A stretch of 64,000 nucleotides of DNA, from the NCBI GenBank assembly GCA_963765875.1, contig CAVXYK010000006.1, positions 310,001 through 374,000 on the forward strand. Reading direction: 5' to 3'. Both the position numbers and the translations under genes were made by a program. The notes under the pieces are model-generated. The model ran no database searches, was not told where the DNA came from, and saw only the letters and a program-made list of their open reading frames with translations. This DNA is from JAWKOK01 sp963765875. GTDB lineage: Bacteria > Chloroflexota > Anaerolineae > Caldilineales > Caldilineaceae. Positions within the stretch are counted from its first letter, which is position 1. Every line of letters begins with the position of its first letter. Shown one piece after another: positions 1 through 8,597 of this stretch.

Positions 1-35
1 CAATCGACCGAAGCCTCGTCGGTCATGGTGACAAC

Positions 36-1514
36 ATGAGCAGTTCCAGCAACATTCGCGTCCTGATTGCCGACGACCACCCCATCGTGAGAGAGGGTCT
101 GCGCGGCCTGCTCTCTATCAAGCCGGGTTTCGATGTGATCGGCGAGGCCGAGGACGGCGACGAACTCGTGCAACAGGCAATTTGGCTCAAGCCGGACGTT
201 GTCCTCATGGACCTGGTCATGCCGCGCACCGACGGGCTGGCCGCCATCAGGGCGATCAAGGCCGCCCATCTCGATGCCAGAATCCTGGTGCTGACCAGTT
301 TCACTGAGGACAGCAAGATCTTTGCCGCGCTGGACGCCGGCGCGCTGGGCGTGCTGCTCAAGGACTCGTCGCCCCAAGAGCTAATCCGCGCCATCCGCGA
401 TGTGCATGACTATCACGCCATGGTGCAGTCACCGCCGGAAGGCTCAGTAGGCTTCGTGGGCGAGACCGGCCCCATGGGCGAGTTTGCGGCCGATGCAGAA
501 AAGACGGAGGCCAGCTACACGGATCGCGCAGTCAACATCAACAAGATCGGCCAGGAGATCCTGGATGCCGACGATCCGCCCATCCGCATGTTGTGGGCGG
601 CCAACAAGAACGTGCTTAGCCAGGACTTCGACCGCAACAAGATCGCGCGCGCTTTTGAAACACTGGAAATGGTGGTGGTGGTCGATCAGTTCTTCACCCA
701 GACCGCCGAGCTGGCCGACATCGTGCTGCCGACGACAACCCTCTTTGAGGATTGGACGGTCAATGTCTCCTACTGGCACTACTGGCTGGGCATCAACGAG
801 CAGGCCATCCAGCCGCTCTTCGAGGCCAAGTCCGACATCGTGATCGCGTCGGCGCTCTCGGCCGCGCTCAACGCCAAGGTTCCCGGCTCCTGCACCTACG
901 AGGAGAATCTGGACCCCAAGGCGTGGATGGAGGCCGAGTTCAACGACGGCATCTACAATCTCTTCGGCACCAACTCCTGGGAGGATCTGCTGGACGGCCC
1001 GGTCAAGGCCAATGCCGGTCTGACCCCCTGGGCCGACGGCGCTTTCGGGACACCATCGGGCAAGTACGAGTTCAAGTCCGAGTTGGCGGCCGAACATGGC
1101 CACTTCGACGTGCCCAAGTTCAAACCGGGCCGCAAGGCCTATGCCCCCTACCGGTTGCTGACGCCCCACGACAAGTTCTCGCTGCATTCCCAGTTCCACA
1201 ATATCGACTGGATGCACGATTTCCAGGATGAGCCCTTCCTCTATCTGCATCCGACGCTGGCCCAGACCAAGGGCATCGCCGAGGGCAACATGGTGCGGGT
1301 CTTCAACCCGGTGGGCGAAGAGCAGTTGCGGGCCAAGCTCACCAACAACGTGCCGGCCGATGCACTGTTGATGTACGAGAACTGGTTCGGCAAGGGCCGG
1401 AAGTTCAACGTCAACAAACTGGTCGATGATACCTCGTCGGACATGGGCAAATACAAGACCGGCTCGCCGGGCGTGGCCATCCACGACCAGTTCGCCGACA
1501 TCGAGAAAGCGTAG
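36..1514 (+). CDS. Receiver domain fused to C-terminal half of a DMSO-reductase-family molybdoprotein
   Basis: Residues 1 to about 122 form a NarL/LuxR-type receiver domain: acidic pair D13-D14, phospho-acceptor D59 in VLMDLVMP and conserved K109 in VLLKDS. The usual LuxR DNA-binding domain is missing. From about residue 125 the protein reads as the C-terminal half of a DMSO-reductase-family catalytic subunit (AANKNVLSQDF, TAELADIVLPTTTLFEDW, then the dinucleotide-binding C-terminal domain). It lacks the N-terminal 4Fe-4S motif and the first molybdopterin-binding half, so it cannot be a normal catalytic subunit. The DmsB-like and DmsC-like genes follow at once, so the second half is in its native operon. 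A deletion or an assembly join near nt 400-415 is the simplest explanation; a functional fusion is less likely. Confidence 0.8.
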   Translation: MSSSSNIRVLIADDHPIVREGLRGLLSIKPGFDVIGEAEDGDELVQQAIWLKPDVVLMDLVMPRTDGLAAIRAIKAAHLDARILVLTSFTEDSKIFAALDAGALGVLLKDSSPQELIRAIRDVHDYHAMVQSPPEGSVGFVGETGPMGEFAADAEKTEASYTDRAVNINKIGQEILDADDPPIRMLWAANKNVLSQDFDRNKIARAFETLEMVVVVDQFFTQTAELADIVLPTTTLFEDWTVNVSYWHYWLGINEQAIQPLFEAKSDIVIASALSAALNAKVPGSCTYEENLDPKAWMEAEFNDGIYNLFGTNSWEDLLDGPVKANAGLTPWADGAFGTPSGKYEFKSELAAEHGHFDVPKFKPGRKAYAPYRLLTPHDKFSLHSQFHNIDWMHDFQDEPFLYLHPTLAQTKGIAEGNMVRVFNPVGEEQLRAKLTNNVPADALLMYENWFGKGRKFNVNKLVDDTSSDMGKYKTGSPGVAIHDQFADIEKA

Positions 1515-1525
1515 GGGGGACAACC

Positions 1526-2089
1526 ATGGCAAAGCGACTTGGATTTTTGGTGGACGCCGACCTCTGTATCGGCTGCGCTACCTGTGGCATGGCATGTAAG
1601 AATCAATTTCATCAGGAGCCGGGCGTGGTCTGGCGGCAGCTCTATCCGCTGTCGGAAGCGTTCTATCCGCACCGGGAACGGGCCTTCTATTCGCTGGCCT
1701 GCAACCACTGCGAAAACCCCTGCTGCATGGAAGATTGCCCGGTCAGCGCCTTCACCCAGCGCGAGGACGGCATTGTGGCGCACAATGTCGACGCCTGCGT
1801 CGGCTGCGGCAACTGCGTGCGTTCCTGCCCGTTCGGCGCGCCGCGCTACAACGAGGAGACCAAGAAGGCCGAGAAGTGCAGTTTGTGCCACGAGCGCATC
1901 GACGCAGGCTTGCAGCCGGCCTGCGTGCAAGGCTGCCCAACCGGCGCGCTGCAACTGATCGACCTGGCCACCTTCGATGACCCCAGCGTGGTCCAGTTCC
2001 CGCCGGGCTTCCCGGAACGCCCCGACATCAACCCGTCCATCCGCTTCAAAGCGCCGAAGCAGCCCACCGTTGTTAGGAGAAATGTCTAA
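1526..2089 (+). CDS. DmsB-like four-cluster [4Fe-4S] ferredoxin subunit
   Basis: This 187-residue protein is the electron-transfer subunit expected beside a DMSO-reductase-family molybdoenzyme. Four cysteine groups are visible in the DmsB/NrfC order: CIGCATCGMAC near residue 16, CNHCENPCCMEDCP near 62, CVGCGNCVRSCP near 92 and CSLCHERIDAGLQPACVQGCP near 113. These would ligate four [4Fe-4S] clusters that carry electrons between the membrane anchor and the molybdenum site. It starts 12 nt after the catalytic-subunit gene, and its stop codon overlaps the start of the anchor gene (TAATG), so the three are translationally linked. The substrate (DMSO, polysulfide, thiosulfate or another) cannot be told from this subunit. 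Confidence 0.9.
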   Translation: MAKRLGFLVDADLCIGCATCGMACKNQFHQEPGVVWRQLYPLSEAFYPHRERAFYSLACNHCENPCCMEDCPVSAFTQREDGIVAHNVDACVGCGNCVRSCPFGAPRYNEETKKAEKCSLCHERIDAGLQPACVQGCPTGALQLIDLATFDDPSVVQFPPGFPERPDINPSIRFKAPKQPTVVRRNV

Positions 2090-2895
2090 TGGTTCTCGAA
2101 GAATTTCCGCTGGTTCTCTTTTCCGTTTTCACCCAGATGGCCATCGGTCTGGTGCTGGTCAGCGCCGTGCAGCAATGGTCCACGGCCGGCGGACCGACCG
2201 GCAACTCGCTGCGCCTTGAGTGGATTGCGGTGCTGGCGCTGCTGGCCATGGGCGTGACCGCCTCTTTCTTCCATCTCGGCCACCCGATGGGGGCCTGGCG
2301 CATGTTGTCCAACCTGAGCACAGCCTGGCTCAGCCGCGAGATCCTGATGGTCGGCATCTTTGGCGTGCTGGTGGTGTTGACGCTGATCGGCCTCTACATC
2401 AACAAGGCAGGCAAATGGCTGATCACGATCACGGCGGTCGCGGGTCTGCTGGCCCTCTTCGCCATGGCCATGACCTACGCGCCGCCCAGCATGCCGGCCA
2501 TCGACAACTTTCTGCCGCTGGTCTTCTTCGGGCTGACCGCGCTGATCCTAGGCACGGCCATCGCCTCCTATTTCGTTCCCGCGGAAAAACAACACCTGCT
2601 GACAATCATCCTGGGGGCCAGTCTCTTTGCCGGGCTGGTCGTCTACCTGGTGGCGCCCAGCGTCTGGCTCTCCGGTGACAAGGTATCGGCCATGACCGGC
2701 GAACTGCATCTGACCTCGCCGCTCTACTGGACGCACATCATTGTTGGGCTGTTGATTCCGCTGATCGCGTTAATCTGGATGAAGCGGATTCCCATGTGGC
2801 TGCCGGTGCTGGTGCTGATCGGCGAGTTTGCCGGCAGGATCGCCTTCTTTGCGCTGACCGTTTCGAGTGCGGCGAATCTGGGGGGATTGTATTAG
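2089..2895 (+). CDS. DmsC-like membrane anchor subunit
   Basis: This 268-residue, strongly hydrophobic protein has about eight predicted membrane segments, matching DmsC-type anchors of molybdoenzymes. The N-terminus (VLEEFPLVLFSVFTQMAIG) and the segment FFHLGHPMGAWRMLSN near residue 62 are typical of DmsC, whose role is to bind menaquinol and pass electrons to the ferredoxin subunit. Its ATG overlaps the stop of the DmsB-like gene. With the two genes before it, it forms a complete anchor/ferredoxin/catalytic set, except that the catalytic gene is truncated and fused. A GC-rich hairpin follows the stop codon. Confidence 0.85.
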   Translation: MVLEEFPLVLFSVFTQMAIGLVLVSAVQQWSTAGGPTGNSLRLEWIAVLALLAMGVTASFFHLGHPMGAWRMLSNLSTAWLSREILMVGIFGVLVVLTLIGLYINKAGKWLITITAVAGLLALFAMAMTYAPPSMPAIDNFLPLVFFGLTALILGTAIASYFVPAEKQHLLTIILGASLFAGLVVYLVAPSVWLSGDKVSAMTGELHLTSPLYWTHIIVGLLIPLIALIWMKRIPMWLPVLVLIGEFAGRIAFFALTVSSAANLGGLY

Positions 2896-3219
2896 GTTGG
2901 GATGTTGAGGGCCGGAAATGAGGATTCATGGGGGCCGGGGAGAGATTTCTCTCGGTCCCCATTTCGCGTTGTGGAGCAAAGCCATGGAGACCGTCGTCAA
3001 TCGCGACATCGAATCGGCTGGTCTGGCAACGGCGGGGCGTTTGCGCATCAAGATGCTTTGGAATATGCTATTCCCATATCGAGTGGCGACCAGGATCAAC
3101 GAAAAAGATCAACATGGCAACAATGTCGATGAGCGAAATTTCGCAACTGCGCGTGGCTGAACGTATTCAACTGCCACAGGATATTTGGGATGTTTATCCT
3201 TGAGCGGGACAACATCTTC
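2896..3219. other. Intergenic region with terminator-like hairpin
   Basis: No gene was recognised here. An imperfect GC-rich hairpin lies at 2930-2960 (GGGGCCGGGGAGAGA pairing with TCTCTCGGTCCCC), about 35 nt after the DmsC-like stop, and could end the operon. The rest holds only short open frames without a recognisable family. Confidence 0.4.
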
Positions 3220-3693
3220 ATGACCAGAACCCTCTACATCCTCATCGGCCCCAAAGGATCGGGCAAGACGACCATCGGTACACTGATCGCTCAGCGCACC
3301 GACATCCTCTTCCTGCGCGTCGAGCCGATCTGGCTGGGGCTGGGGCCGGGCGAGAACGGCTGGGACAAGGTCGAAGGCGCCATCGACGAGATGTTCCTGT
3401 CGCACGACAAACTCATGATCGAGAGCCTGGGCGCGGGTGATGGATTTCGTAGATTCCATGCATCGCTTGCGCGAAAGGTTACAGTCAAGCTGATCCGTGT
3501 CGTGGCCGATCTGGACACCTGCCGTACCCGCGTCAAAGGCCGAGACAACAGTGACCACATCGCGGTATCGGACGACCAGCTTGAGGCATACAACCGGATT
3601 GCGGCCGCCGTAGACCTAGACTGGAATCTGGAGATCGACAACAACGCCCCCATTTCAAAAGCCAAACTTGTGGCGGCGATTCAGTCCGTCTAG
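3220..3693 (+). CDS. P-loop NTPase, small kinase-like protein
   Basis: With the ATG at 3220 this gives 157 residues beginning MTRTLYILIG. That start places the Walker A motif GPKGSGKTT at residues 10-18, as in shikimate and adenylate kinases; a start 30 nt upstream would only add an unconserved tail. The size and glycine-rich loop suggest a small nucleoside or metabolite kinase. A possible lid region with basic residues (DTCRTRVKGRDN) lies near residue 100. The substrate is unknown. It stands alone between the molybdoenzyme operon and a convergent membrane protein gene, with a shared hairpin after it. Confidence 0.65.
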   Translation: MTRTLYILIGPKGSGKTTIGTLIAQRTDILFLRVEPIWLGLGPGENGWDKVEGAIDEMFLSHDKLMIESLGAGDGFRRFHASLARKVTVKLIRVVADLDTCRTRVKGRDNSDHIAVSDDQLEAYNRIAAAVDLDWNLEIDNNAPISKAKLVAAIQSV

Positions 3694-3732
3694 TCTTGCT
3701 AGATCCATACTCGGTGATCCCCGGCATATAAG

Positions 3733-3778
3733 AAGAAACAGGAATCGGATCCATTGTAGGGTGCGATGCCTGTTTCTT
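3733..3778. terminator. Probable bidirectional terminator
   Basis: A perfect 10-bp inverted repeat, AAGAAACAGG at 3733-3742 and CCTGTTTCTT at 3769-3778, has further pairing inside the loop (ATCG with CGAT). It lies between two convergent genes, and its A-rich and T-rich outer ends would give a U-tract in both directions. Confidence 0.55.
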
Positions 3779-3810
3779 TCTGAACAGATGTGGATACGAC
3801 GTAAATTCGA

Positions 3811-5361
3811 TCAGACCGGCTGCGATGATCCGTAAAGCTCGGGGTGAAGTCGGCGATCGATGACAATGATCACGCCTGCCACGACCAGAGTGCCCAGGAG
3901 CAGCAGGGCAGCGGTCCACAACTGATTGAGCGCATCCGGCGCAAAAACAAGCAAGCCGCCCAAGGCCAGCATCATCAGGCCGGAGACCAGTTTGAGCGAT
4001 CGGCCTTCTTGTTCCGTCAGCTTGTGGGAGCCGAATCGGATTGTGAAGAGCACGACGATCACCAGCAAAGGGATGATGTAGATGAAGTTGTAGAGCGCCA
4101 AATAGGTGTAGAAAGCAGCGGTCGGCAGCTCATGGAGGGTCAACATGCGGGTGTAGACCATCGGGAATCCCGAGGTACAGAGCAGCTCGTAGCTGTTGGC
4201 GGCGACAGCCAACACGGCAGTGCCCGCCAGGATGGCCCCCAGGCTGGTCGCCTTGAGCAGATTGCGGCTGCGCTGATAGAGGCCCGGCTTGGCCCGATCC
4301 GGAATACTCAGTGAAACACCCTGTTTGAACCAGAAGAAGTCCTTGATGTTGATCAACGCGATCGCGACGGCGATCAAGCCGGCAATCATCGTGATTGTCC
4401 TGAGCTCCCCGATGAAGAGGAAGAGGTTCAGCCAGGCCGACATGAAGACAAAATAGATGAGCCCGGAGAAGAAGACGAAGGTGACGCCAATCAGGAGCAT
4501 GCGCTTGCGATCACGCGCATAGACCATCAGACTGAGCAGAAACATCAGCACGAAAAATGCACACGGATTGAAGGCATCCAGACCGGCAATCACGAAGGTT
4601 AGCGCCGGCAATGAGAGCGCCTGGGCTTCAACCTCGCCGATAAACGGCAGCGCCAAGGCCGGGGCAGCATCGAGCGTCGAATCGATGGTCATCGGCATCC
4701 CGAGCGCGGCCGCCTGCGGCCCTGTTTCGTCTACCTCCAGAGACGCCTGCTCTGAATCGTCTGTGGCCGCAACAGCAATGCCTTCGGCCGAATCGGCCAG
4801 ACCTTCGTCATCGCCTGCTGACTCGCCGTCGGCTGCCGCATCCACGCCGGCGGTTCCGTCGGCATCTTCAGTTTCAGCGGCGCTTTCCTGCAGTGGCAGG
4901 CCTCCAACGGCACTGAGAACAACAGGATTATCGAGCATCCATGTATGACACTGCTCAAGTCCGTCCTTGAGCACGGCGCCAGTCGTTTCCTCAGCGTCCC
5001 AACCGGTGATCATGGAACCGCAAAAGACAAATGCGGGCACGTACATCGCTTGCTCGCCGGCCGCAGCAGCCATCTTTTCGTAGAGCAGCGCGTTGTCCTT
5101 GCTCCTGCTGATCTCGTAGCTATTGAGCGTCAACCAAGGATATTGATTGGGGAAATCTTCAATGATCGGATGGGCAGTCCGACAATGAGGGCAGGTCTCT
5201 GACCAGAAAAAATAGAGATTGACACTGGCCTCGCCATCTAAATCGACATCAAACCACAGGGTTGGATCTAGCGTTGTTTGGGCATCCGCCGGGCGCGCGG
5301 CAAACAGGCCTACAATCAACAAGACCAATACCAAGAAAGGTACAATCACTATTCGTTTCAT
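3811..5361 (-). CDS. Secreted thioredoxin-like domain fused to a CcdA/DsbD-type membrane domain
   Basis: The 516-residue protein has a signal peptide (residues 1-27, ending ADA), then a thioredoxin fold with the redox pair C57-P-H-C60 in FFWSETCPHC. An acidic, low-complexity linker (about residues 165-230) follows. A membrane domain (about 250-510) carries the two intramembrane cysteine motifs expected of CcdA/DsbD relatives, NPCAFFVL and ELLCTSGFP. The likely role is moving reducing equivalents from the cytoplasm through the membrane pair to an extracytoplasmic thioredoxin domain, for disulfide reduction or cytochrome maturation. Here the thioredoxin domain is N-terminal, whereas in DsbD the catalytic thioredoxin domain is C-terminal. 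MsrA is encoded divergently, which would fit an envelope redox-repair role (inference). Confidence 0.8.
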   Translation of the reverse strand: MKRIVIVPFLVLVLLIVGLFAARPADAQTTLDPTLWFDVDLDGEASVNLYFFWSETCPHCRTAHPIIEDFPNQYPWLTLNSYEISRSKDNALLYEKMAAAAGEQAMYVPAFVFCGSMITGWDAEETTGAVLKDGLEQCHTWMLDNPVVLSAVGGLPLQESAAETEDADGTAGVDAAADGESAGDDEGLADSAEGIAVAATDDSEQASLEVDETGPQAAALGMPMTIDSTLDAAPALALPFIGEVEAQALSLPALTFVIAGLDAFNPCAFFVLMFLLSLMVYARDRKRMLLIGVTFVFFSGLIYFVFMSAWLNLFLFIGELRTITMIAGLIAVAIALINIKDFFWFKQGVSLSIPDRAKPGLYQRSRNLLKATSLGAILAGTAVLAVAANSYELLCTSGFPMVYTRMLTLHELPTAAFYTYLALYNFIYIIPLLVIVVLFTIRFGSHKLTEQEGRSLKLVSGLMMLALGGLLVFAPDALNQLWTAALLLLGTLVVAGVIIVIDRRLHPELYGSSQPV

Positions 5362-6206
5362 TGGCTATACCTCGCCATCTGTGTACACTGAGTGCCATGG
5401 ATCTCAATCCATAGCCAGGGTCACAGATTCAATGAAGGGAGAGTCGACGCAAGCGTGCAGCACGATCTTCTGGTTCCTCTGACTGCCAAATAGTTTAGTT
5501 CATGCAGGCGCAAGACGACACCATGCATGGGTAGAGTTACGTACTGGTCAGTTGGCTAGGTCCACCCTTGGCGAACTCATCAGCAGATAACATATACTGG
5601 TATTATGATGGGCAATTCAAGATAATGGCTCACGTATCCTCTTGTACCTCTGTCGGCAATGCACGTCTCTGAAAGGAAACTGGTAGAGATACACTGTCAC
5701 CCCTTCGGCAGGCTCAGAACTGGCCTGAGTGGGTTTACGAGGACGGATTGATTCACCTGAGTGACCAACGAAGGGTCTTGACGTTGAAACCACAGATTCT
5801 TCGCTGGTCTGTCAACATGTTCGGCCAATTGGCACGAACCCACTCAGAATGACACAACCTGTTTGTCATTCCAGTTAGAGCGCCGGGAACCCGGCGAGGA
5901 ATACTCAGAATGACGGACTAACGCTGAGCGCATCTTGTTTCTTCTTGTTTTCGCGTGGCCTCAATCGTCGGGTACTCAGAATGACAAGTCGTGAACTATC
6001 TGTGTCTCATCCTTTTTCCATTTGTGAAAATCTGTGACAAAAACGTCCTTAACACTGTGCTCAGAATTGGATTCGTCATTAGCAGACGGTTAGCATGATC
6101 TGAATTGTGATGGTCCACACGGAAAAATGGATAAACTGAGAGGATAACTAGACTGTAGTTTTTTCTAGAAACCGATCAATCGAATGATATTCAGCAGAGG
6201 ATAATT
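5362..6206. other. 845-bp intergenic mosaic of short dispersed repeats
   Basis: No gene was recognised. The stretch holds several repeat fragments. ACTCAGAATGAC occurs three times, starting at 5842, 5903 and 5974. GAATGACA pairs with TGTCATTC around 5847-5872. CGCCGGGAACCCGGCG at 5881-5896 is a perfect palindrome. A CCCTTCGGCAGGCTCAG motif starts at 5701. The last ACTCAGAATGAC copy runs into AAGTCGTGAACTA, and a close variant (CTCGGAATGACAATTCGTGAACTA) recurs near 32620. Promoters for the two divergent genes must lie inside, but I could not choose one. Confidence 0.6.
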
Positions 6207-6761
6207 ATGTCAACTAACAGCAGATCTGAAACTGTCACTCTTGGAGGCGGCTGCTTCTGGTGCCTGGAGGCTGTCTATGTCGAGTTAAACGGCGTGAGCA
6301 AAGTTGTCTCGGGATATTCAGGCGGTCGCACCAGGAATCCCAGCTATCGAGAGGTCTGTTCCGGGGCCAGTGGACATGCAGAAGTTGTTCAGATCACATT
6401 TGATCCCGACGTGCTCAGTCTCGCCGATCTGCTGCGCGTCTTCTTCACAATCCATGATCCGACCACGCTCAACCGGCAGGGCGCCGATGTCGGCACCCAA
6501 TACCGTTCGGCCATTTTCACGCATTCGGCAGAGCAAGAACAGGTGGCGCGTGAGGTCATCGCCGAAGTCGAAGCCGCGGGTATTTGGAGCAATCCGATCG
6601 TGACCGAAGTCGAACCCATTTCGGACTTCTACGAGGCCGAGGACTATCATCAAGACTACTACCAGAACAACAGCGGACAGATGTATTGCCGGGCCGTCAT
6701 TGAGCCAAAGGTGGTCAAGTTCCGCAAACAGTACGCTGATCGGCTCAAAGTGCCAGCCTGA
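6207..6761 (+). CDS. msrA: Peptide methionine-S-sulfoxide reductase MsrA
   Basis: This 184-residue protein repairs oxidised methionine (the S-sulfoxide form) in proteins, using thioredoxin as reductant. The catalytic motif GGCFWCLE is at residues 14-21, with C16 as nucleophile. The other family signatures are present: SGYSGG, GHAEVVQI, the YRSAIF segment after DVGTQ, and EDYHQDYY near the C-terminus. Length is normal for a stand-alone MsrA without a fused MsrB. The start is preceded by AGAGGA about 8 nt upstream. The stop TGA overlaps the ATG of the following lipoprotein gene (TGATG), so the pair is co-translated. Confidence 0.97.
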   Translation: MSTNSRSETVTLGGGCFWCLEAVYVELNGVSKVVSGYSGGRTRNPSYREVCSGASGHAEVVQITFDPDVLSLADLLRVFFTIHDPTTLNRQGADVGTQYRSAIFTHSAEQEQVAREVIAEVEAAGIWSNPIVTEVEPISDFYEAEDYHQDYYQNNSGQMYCRAVIEPKVVKFRKQYADRLKVPA

Positions 6762-7339
6762 TGACGCACGATCGGCAGCGACGAAGATGGCTACTAGGCA
6801 GCCTGCTTTGCGCGGCTACCATCTTCGCCGCCGCCTGCGCGTCCTTGCCGCCTGCGACGCCAACTGACGCCGACATCAGCGATGCCGGCAGCGTCGTCAC
6901 GGTGACTACGGATGATCGGACAGATATTTCAGTTGAAGAGAACGCGGGCCAGATCGTTCTGGATGTACAAAGCGATTCCGGCATCGGCAGCGCGGATGTT
7001 TCCGGCTTAAGTGATGAAGCAGGACAAATCCTGCTTCGCCTGCATGTGAGTGGCCTGGAGCAGTTCCGCTTCCTCTATGATTCGACGGAGATAGAAGCGT
7101 CTGTTTCCAGTAGCGGGAATCCGGTCGTGATGCAGAGCGTCAGTCATCTGGGCGGTGAGTCTCAGGCGATTGATGAAGAGAGTCCTTACTGGCTCACGAT
7201 TGAACTGGTGGCCGGAACCGGTGAAACGCCGGCATCCATTCCACTGGAAAACGGCTATTTCCAGGTGACGCCGCCGATCGATTTTGCCGATGCTCAACCG
7301 GCGGCGTTTACGTTTTCATGGATCGACTTCTACCGGTAG
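6761..7339 (+). CDS. Putative lipoprotein of unknown function, coupled to msrA
   Basis: This is a 192-residue protein with a twin-basic N-terminus (QRRRWLL), a hydrophobic segment and a lipobox ending AAAC at C26, so it should be lipid-anchored on the outer face of the membrane. The mature part is acidic and beta-rich, with no motif I recognise. Its ATG overlaps the msrA stop codon, so it is made together with MsrA. A role in envelope oxidative stress is possible but rests only on position. Confidence 0.7.
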   Translation: MTHDRQRRRWLLGSLLCAATIFAAACASLPPATPTDADISDAGSVVTVTTDDRTDISVEENAGQIVLDVQSDSGIGSADVSGLSDEAGQILLRLHVSGLEQFRFLYDSTEIEASVSSSGNPVVMQSVSHLGGESQAIDEESPYWLTIELVAGTGETPASIPLENGYFQVTPPIDFADAQPAAFTFSWIDFYR

Positions 7340-7667
7340 TCGTGCCTATTCAACTTGGTCAAACTTGTCTACGTCGGTAAGAATTTGTGATTGTGCAACA
7401 GGGGAGTTTCCGTACGATGGCGTGCATCCAGCGACATCCCTGGGCTGGAGGAAGTCGGACGAGTCGCACAGATTTGTTTGACCCGATAATGCAGGGATTA
7501 TCGCTGGAGGAGATTGTGCAGGAAGTTCCTGACACACTACCGGACCAATTCCCCACATGGCTGGCGCCCTTCCTACAATGGGGTTACTATCCGCGGAATA
7601 CAGCTGCCAGCTCGCATTCAGGAAGAGGCAATGCCGCGATTTCTCCATCCGACGAGGAGTTTACCAA
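7340..7667. other. Intergenic region, no gene recognised
   Basis: This 328-bp stretch between the lipoprotein and the nucleotidyltransferase has short open frames in several phases, but none resembles a known family. The frame of the next gene is open upstream to 7557, yet the Shine-Dalgarno site at 7654-7659 supports the later start. Confidence 0.4.
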
Positions 7668-8528
7668 ATGGTTCCATCTGCAAGTGCCTTGCAGTCGACG
7701 TTCTTCGCCCAGCTTGGCCACAGGCTCTCCGCCGACAGCCGGATTCGCGCAGCCTGGTTGGAAGGAAGCTTCGGCCACGGCGACGCAGATCGATATTCGG
7801 ACATCGACCTGCACTTGCTGGTGGATCCCTCTGCAGCAGATCATTTCCGAGCGAACGCCGAGAACTGGCTCTCGTCAATCCAGCCGCTGGTCCTCTTCAA
7901 ATGGATGTTTGGCACCTCGATGATCAACGCCCTGACGGTTGACGGCCTGCGCATCGACATCTGGCTCCATGAGGGGCAGGAGATCGAGCGCGACGCCGCC
8001 AGGGTACAGCTGCTTTCTGCCAGGCCGGACGCCTTCCGCTTCGTCGATACGCCGGCAGAGGACAAACCCGAGAGCATTGCGCCGATGTTGGATGAAAGAA
8101 TCTCTGAGTTTTGGCGTTGCATTGTCCTGCTGCCCAGCGTGCTTGGCCGCAACGAGTTGATTGTGACCCAGATGGGTCTTGCCATCGAACTGCGCCTACT
8201 CACGGACATCTTGATCGATGGCTACAATGTCGAACGCGACGCCGGGGTCAAGAAACTCAATCGCTTCCTCCCGGGCGATACGCAGCAAGCCATCGAGCAA
8301 GCACTGTCGATCGATGGACTCTCAGCTCGGACCGCAGCCCTCTCCCATTTGCGTCTGGCGGCCATCATGCAACAGCACGGCCCATCAATCGCCGCCCATC
8401 ACGGAATCTCCTACCCGAGCGAGTTGGAAGATGCGGTCATCGTACACGTGGCTTCGGAATTGGAACAGCTTGCGCTTGCTGATTGCCTGGCCGAAGCCGG
8501 GATTGTGTCATCTCCCTCGATCCGGTAA
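7668..8528 (+). CDS. Nucleotidyltransferase-fold protein
   Basis: The ATG at 7668 is preceded by GAGGAG at 7654-7659 with 8 nt spacing, giving 286 residues; an upstream in-frame ATG at 7557 has no such site. Residues 33-49 carry the polymerase-beta-type nucleotidyltransferase signature, a GS pair followed by D45-x-D47 in YSDIDLHLL. A third acidic residue is likely in GLRIDIWLH near residue 103. The mostly alpha-helical C-terminal half resembles the substrate-binding domain of aminoglycoside-type nucleotidyltransferases and stand-alone HEPN-like relatives. The transferred nucleotide and acceptor are unknown; an antibiotic-resistance role should not be assumed. Confidence 0.7.
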   Translation: MVPSASALQSTFFAQLGHRLSADSRIRAAWLEGSFGHGDADRYSDIDLHLLVDPSAADHFRANAENWLSSIQPLVLFKWMFGTSMINALTVDGLRIDIWLHEGQEIERDAARVQLLSARPDAFRFVDTPAEDKPESIAPMLDERISEFWRCIVLLPSVLGRNELIVTQMGLAIELRLLTDILIDGYNVERDAGVKKLNRFLPGDTQQAIEQALSIDGLSARTAALSHLRLAAIMQQHGPSIAAHHGISYPSELEDAVIVHVASELEQLALADCLAEAGIVSSPSIR

Positions 8529-8597
8529 GATTCGGGGAGTAGCGCAGCCGGATTCAGCAATTCTCAGAAAATACCCAGTCTTGAAAAACACCTCATC

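Noticed and set aside
444..1532. Long reverse-strand open frame opposite the molybdoenzyme gene
   Set aside because: It mirrors the codon bias of the forward gene, has a His/Gly/Val-rich composition and matches no family.
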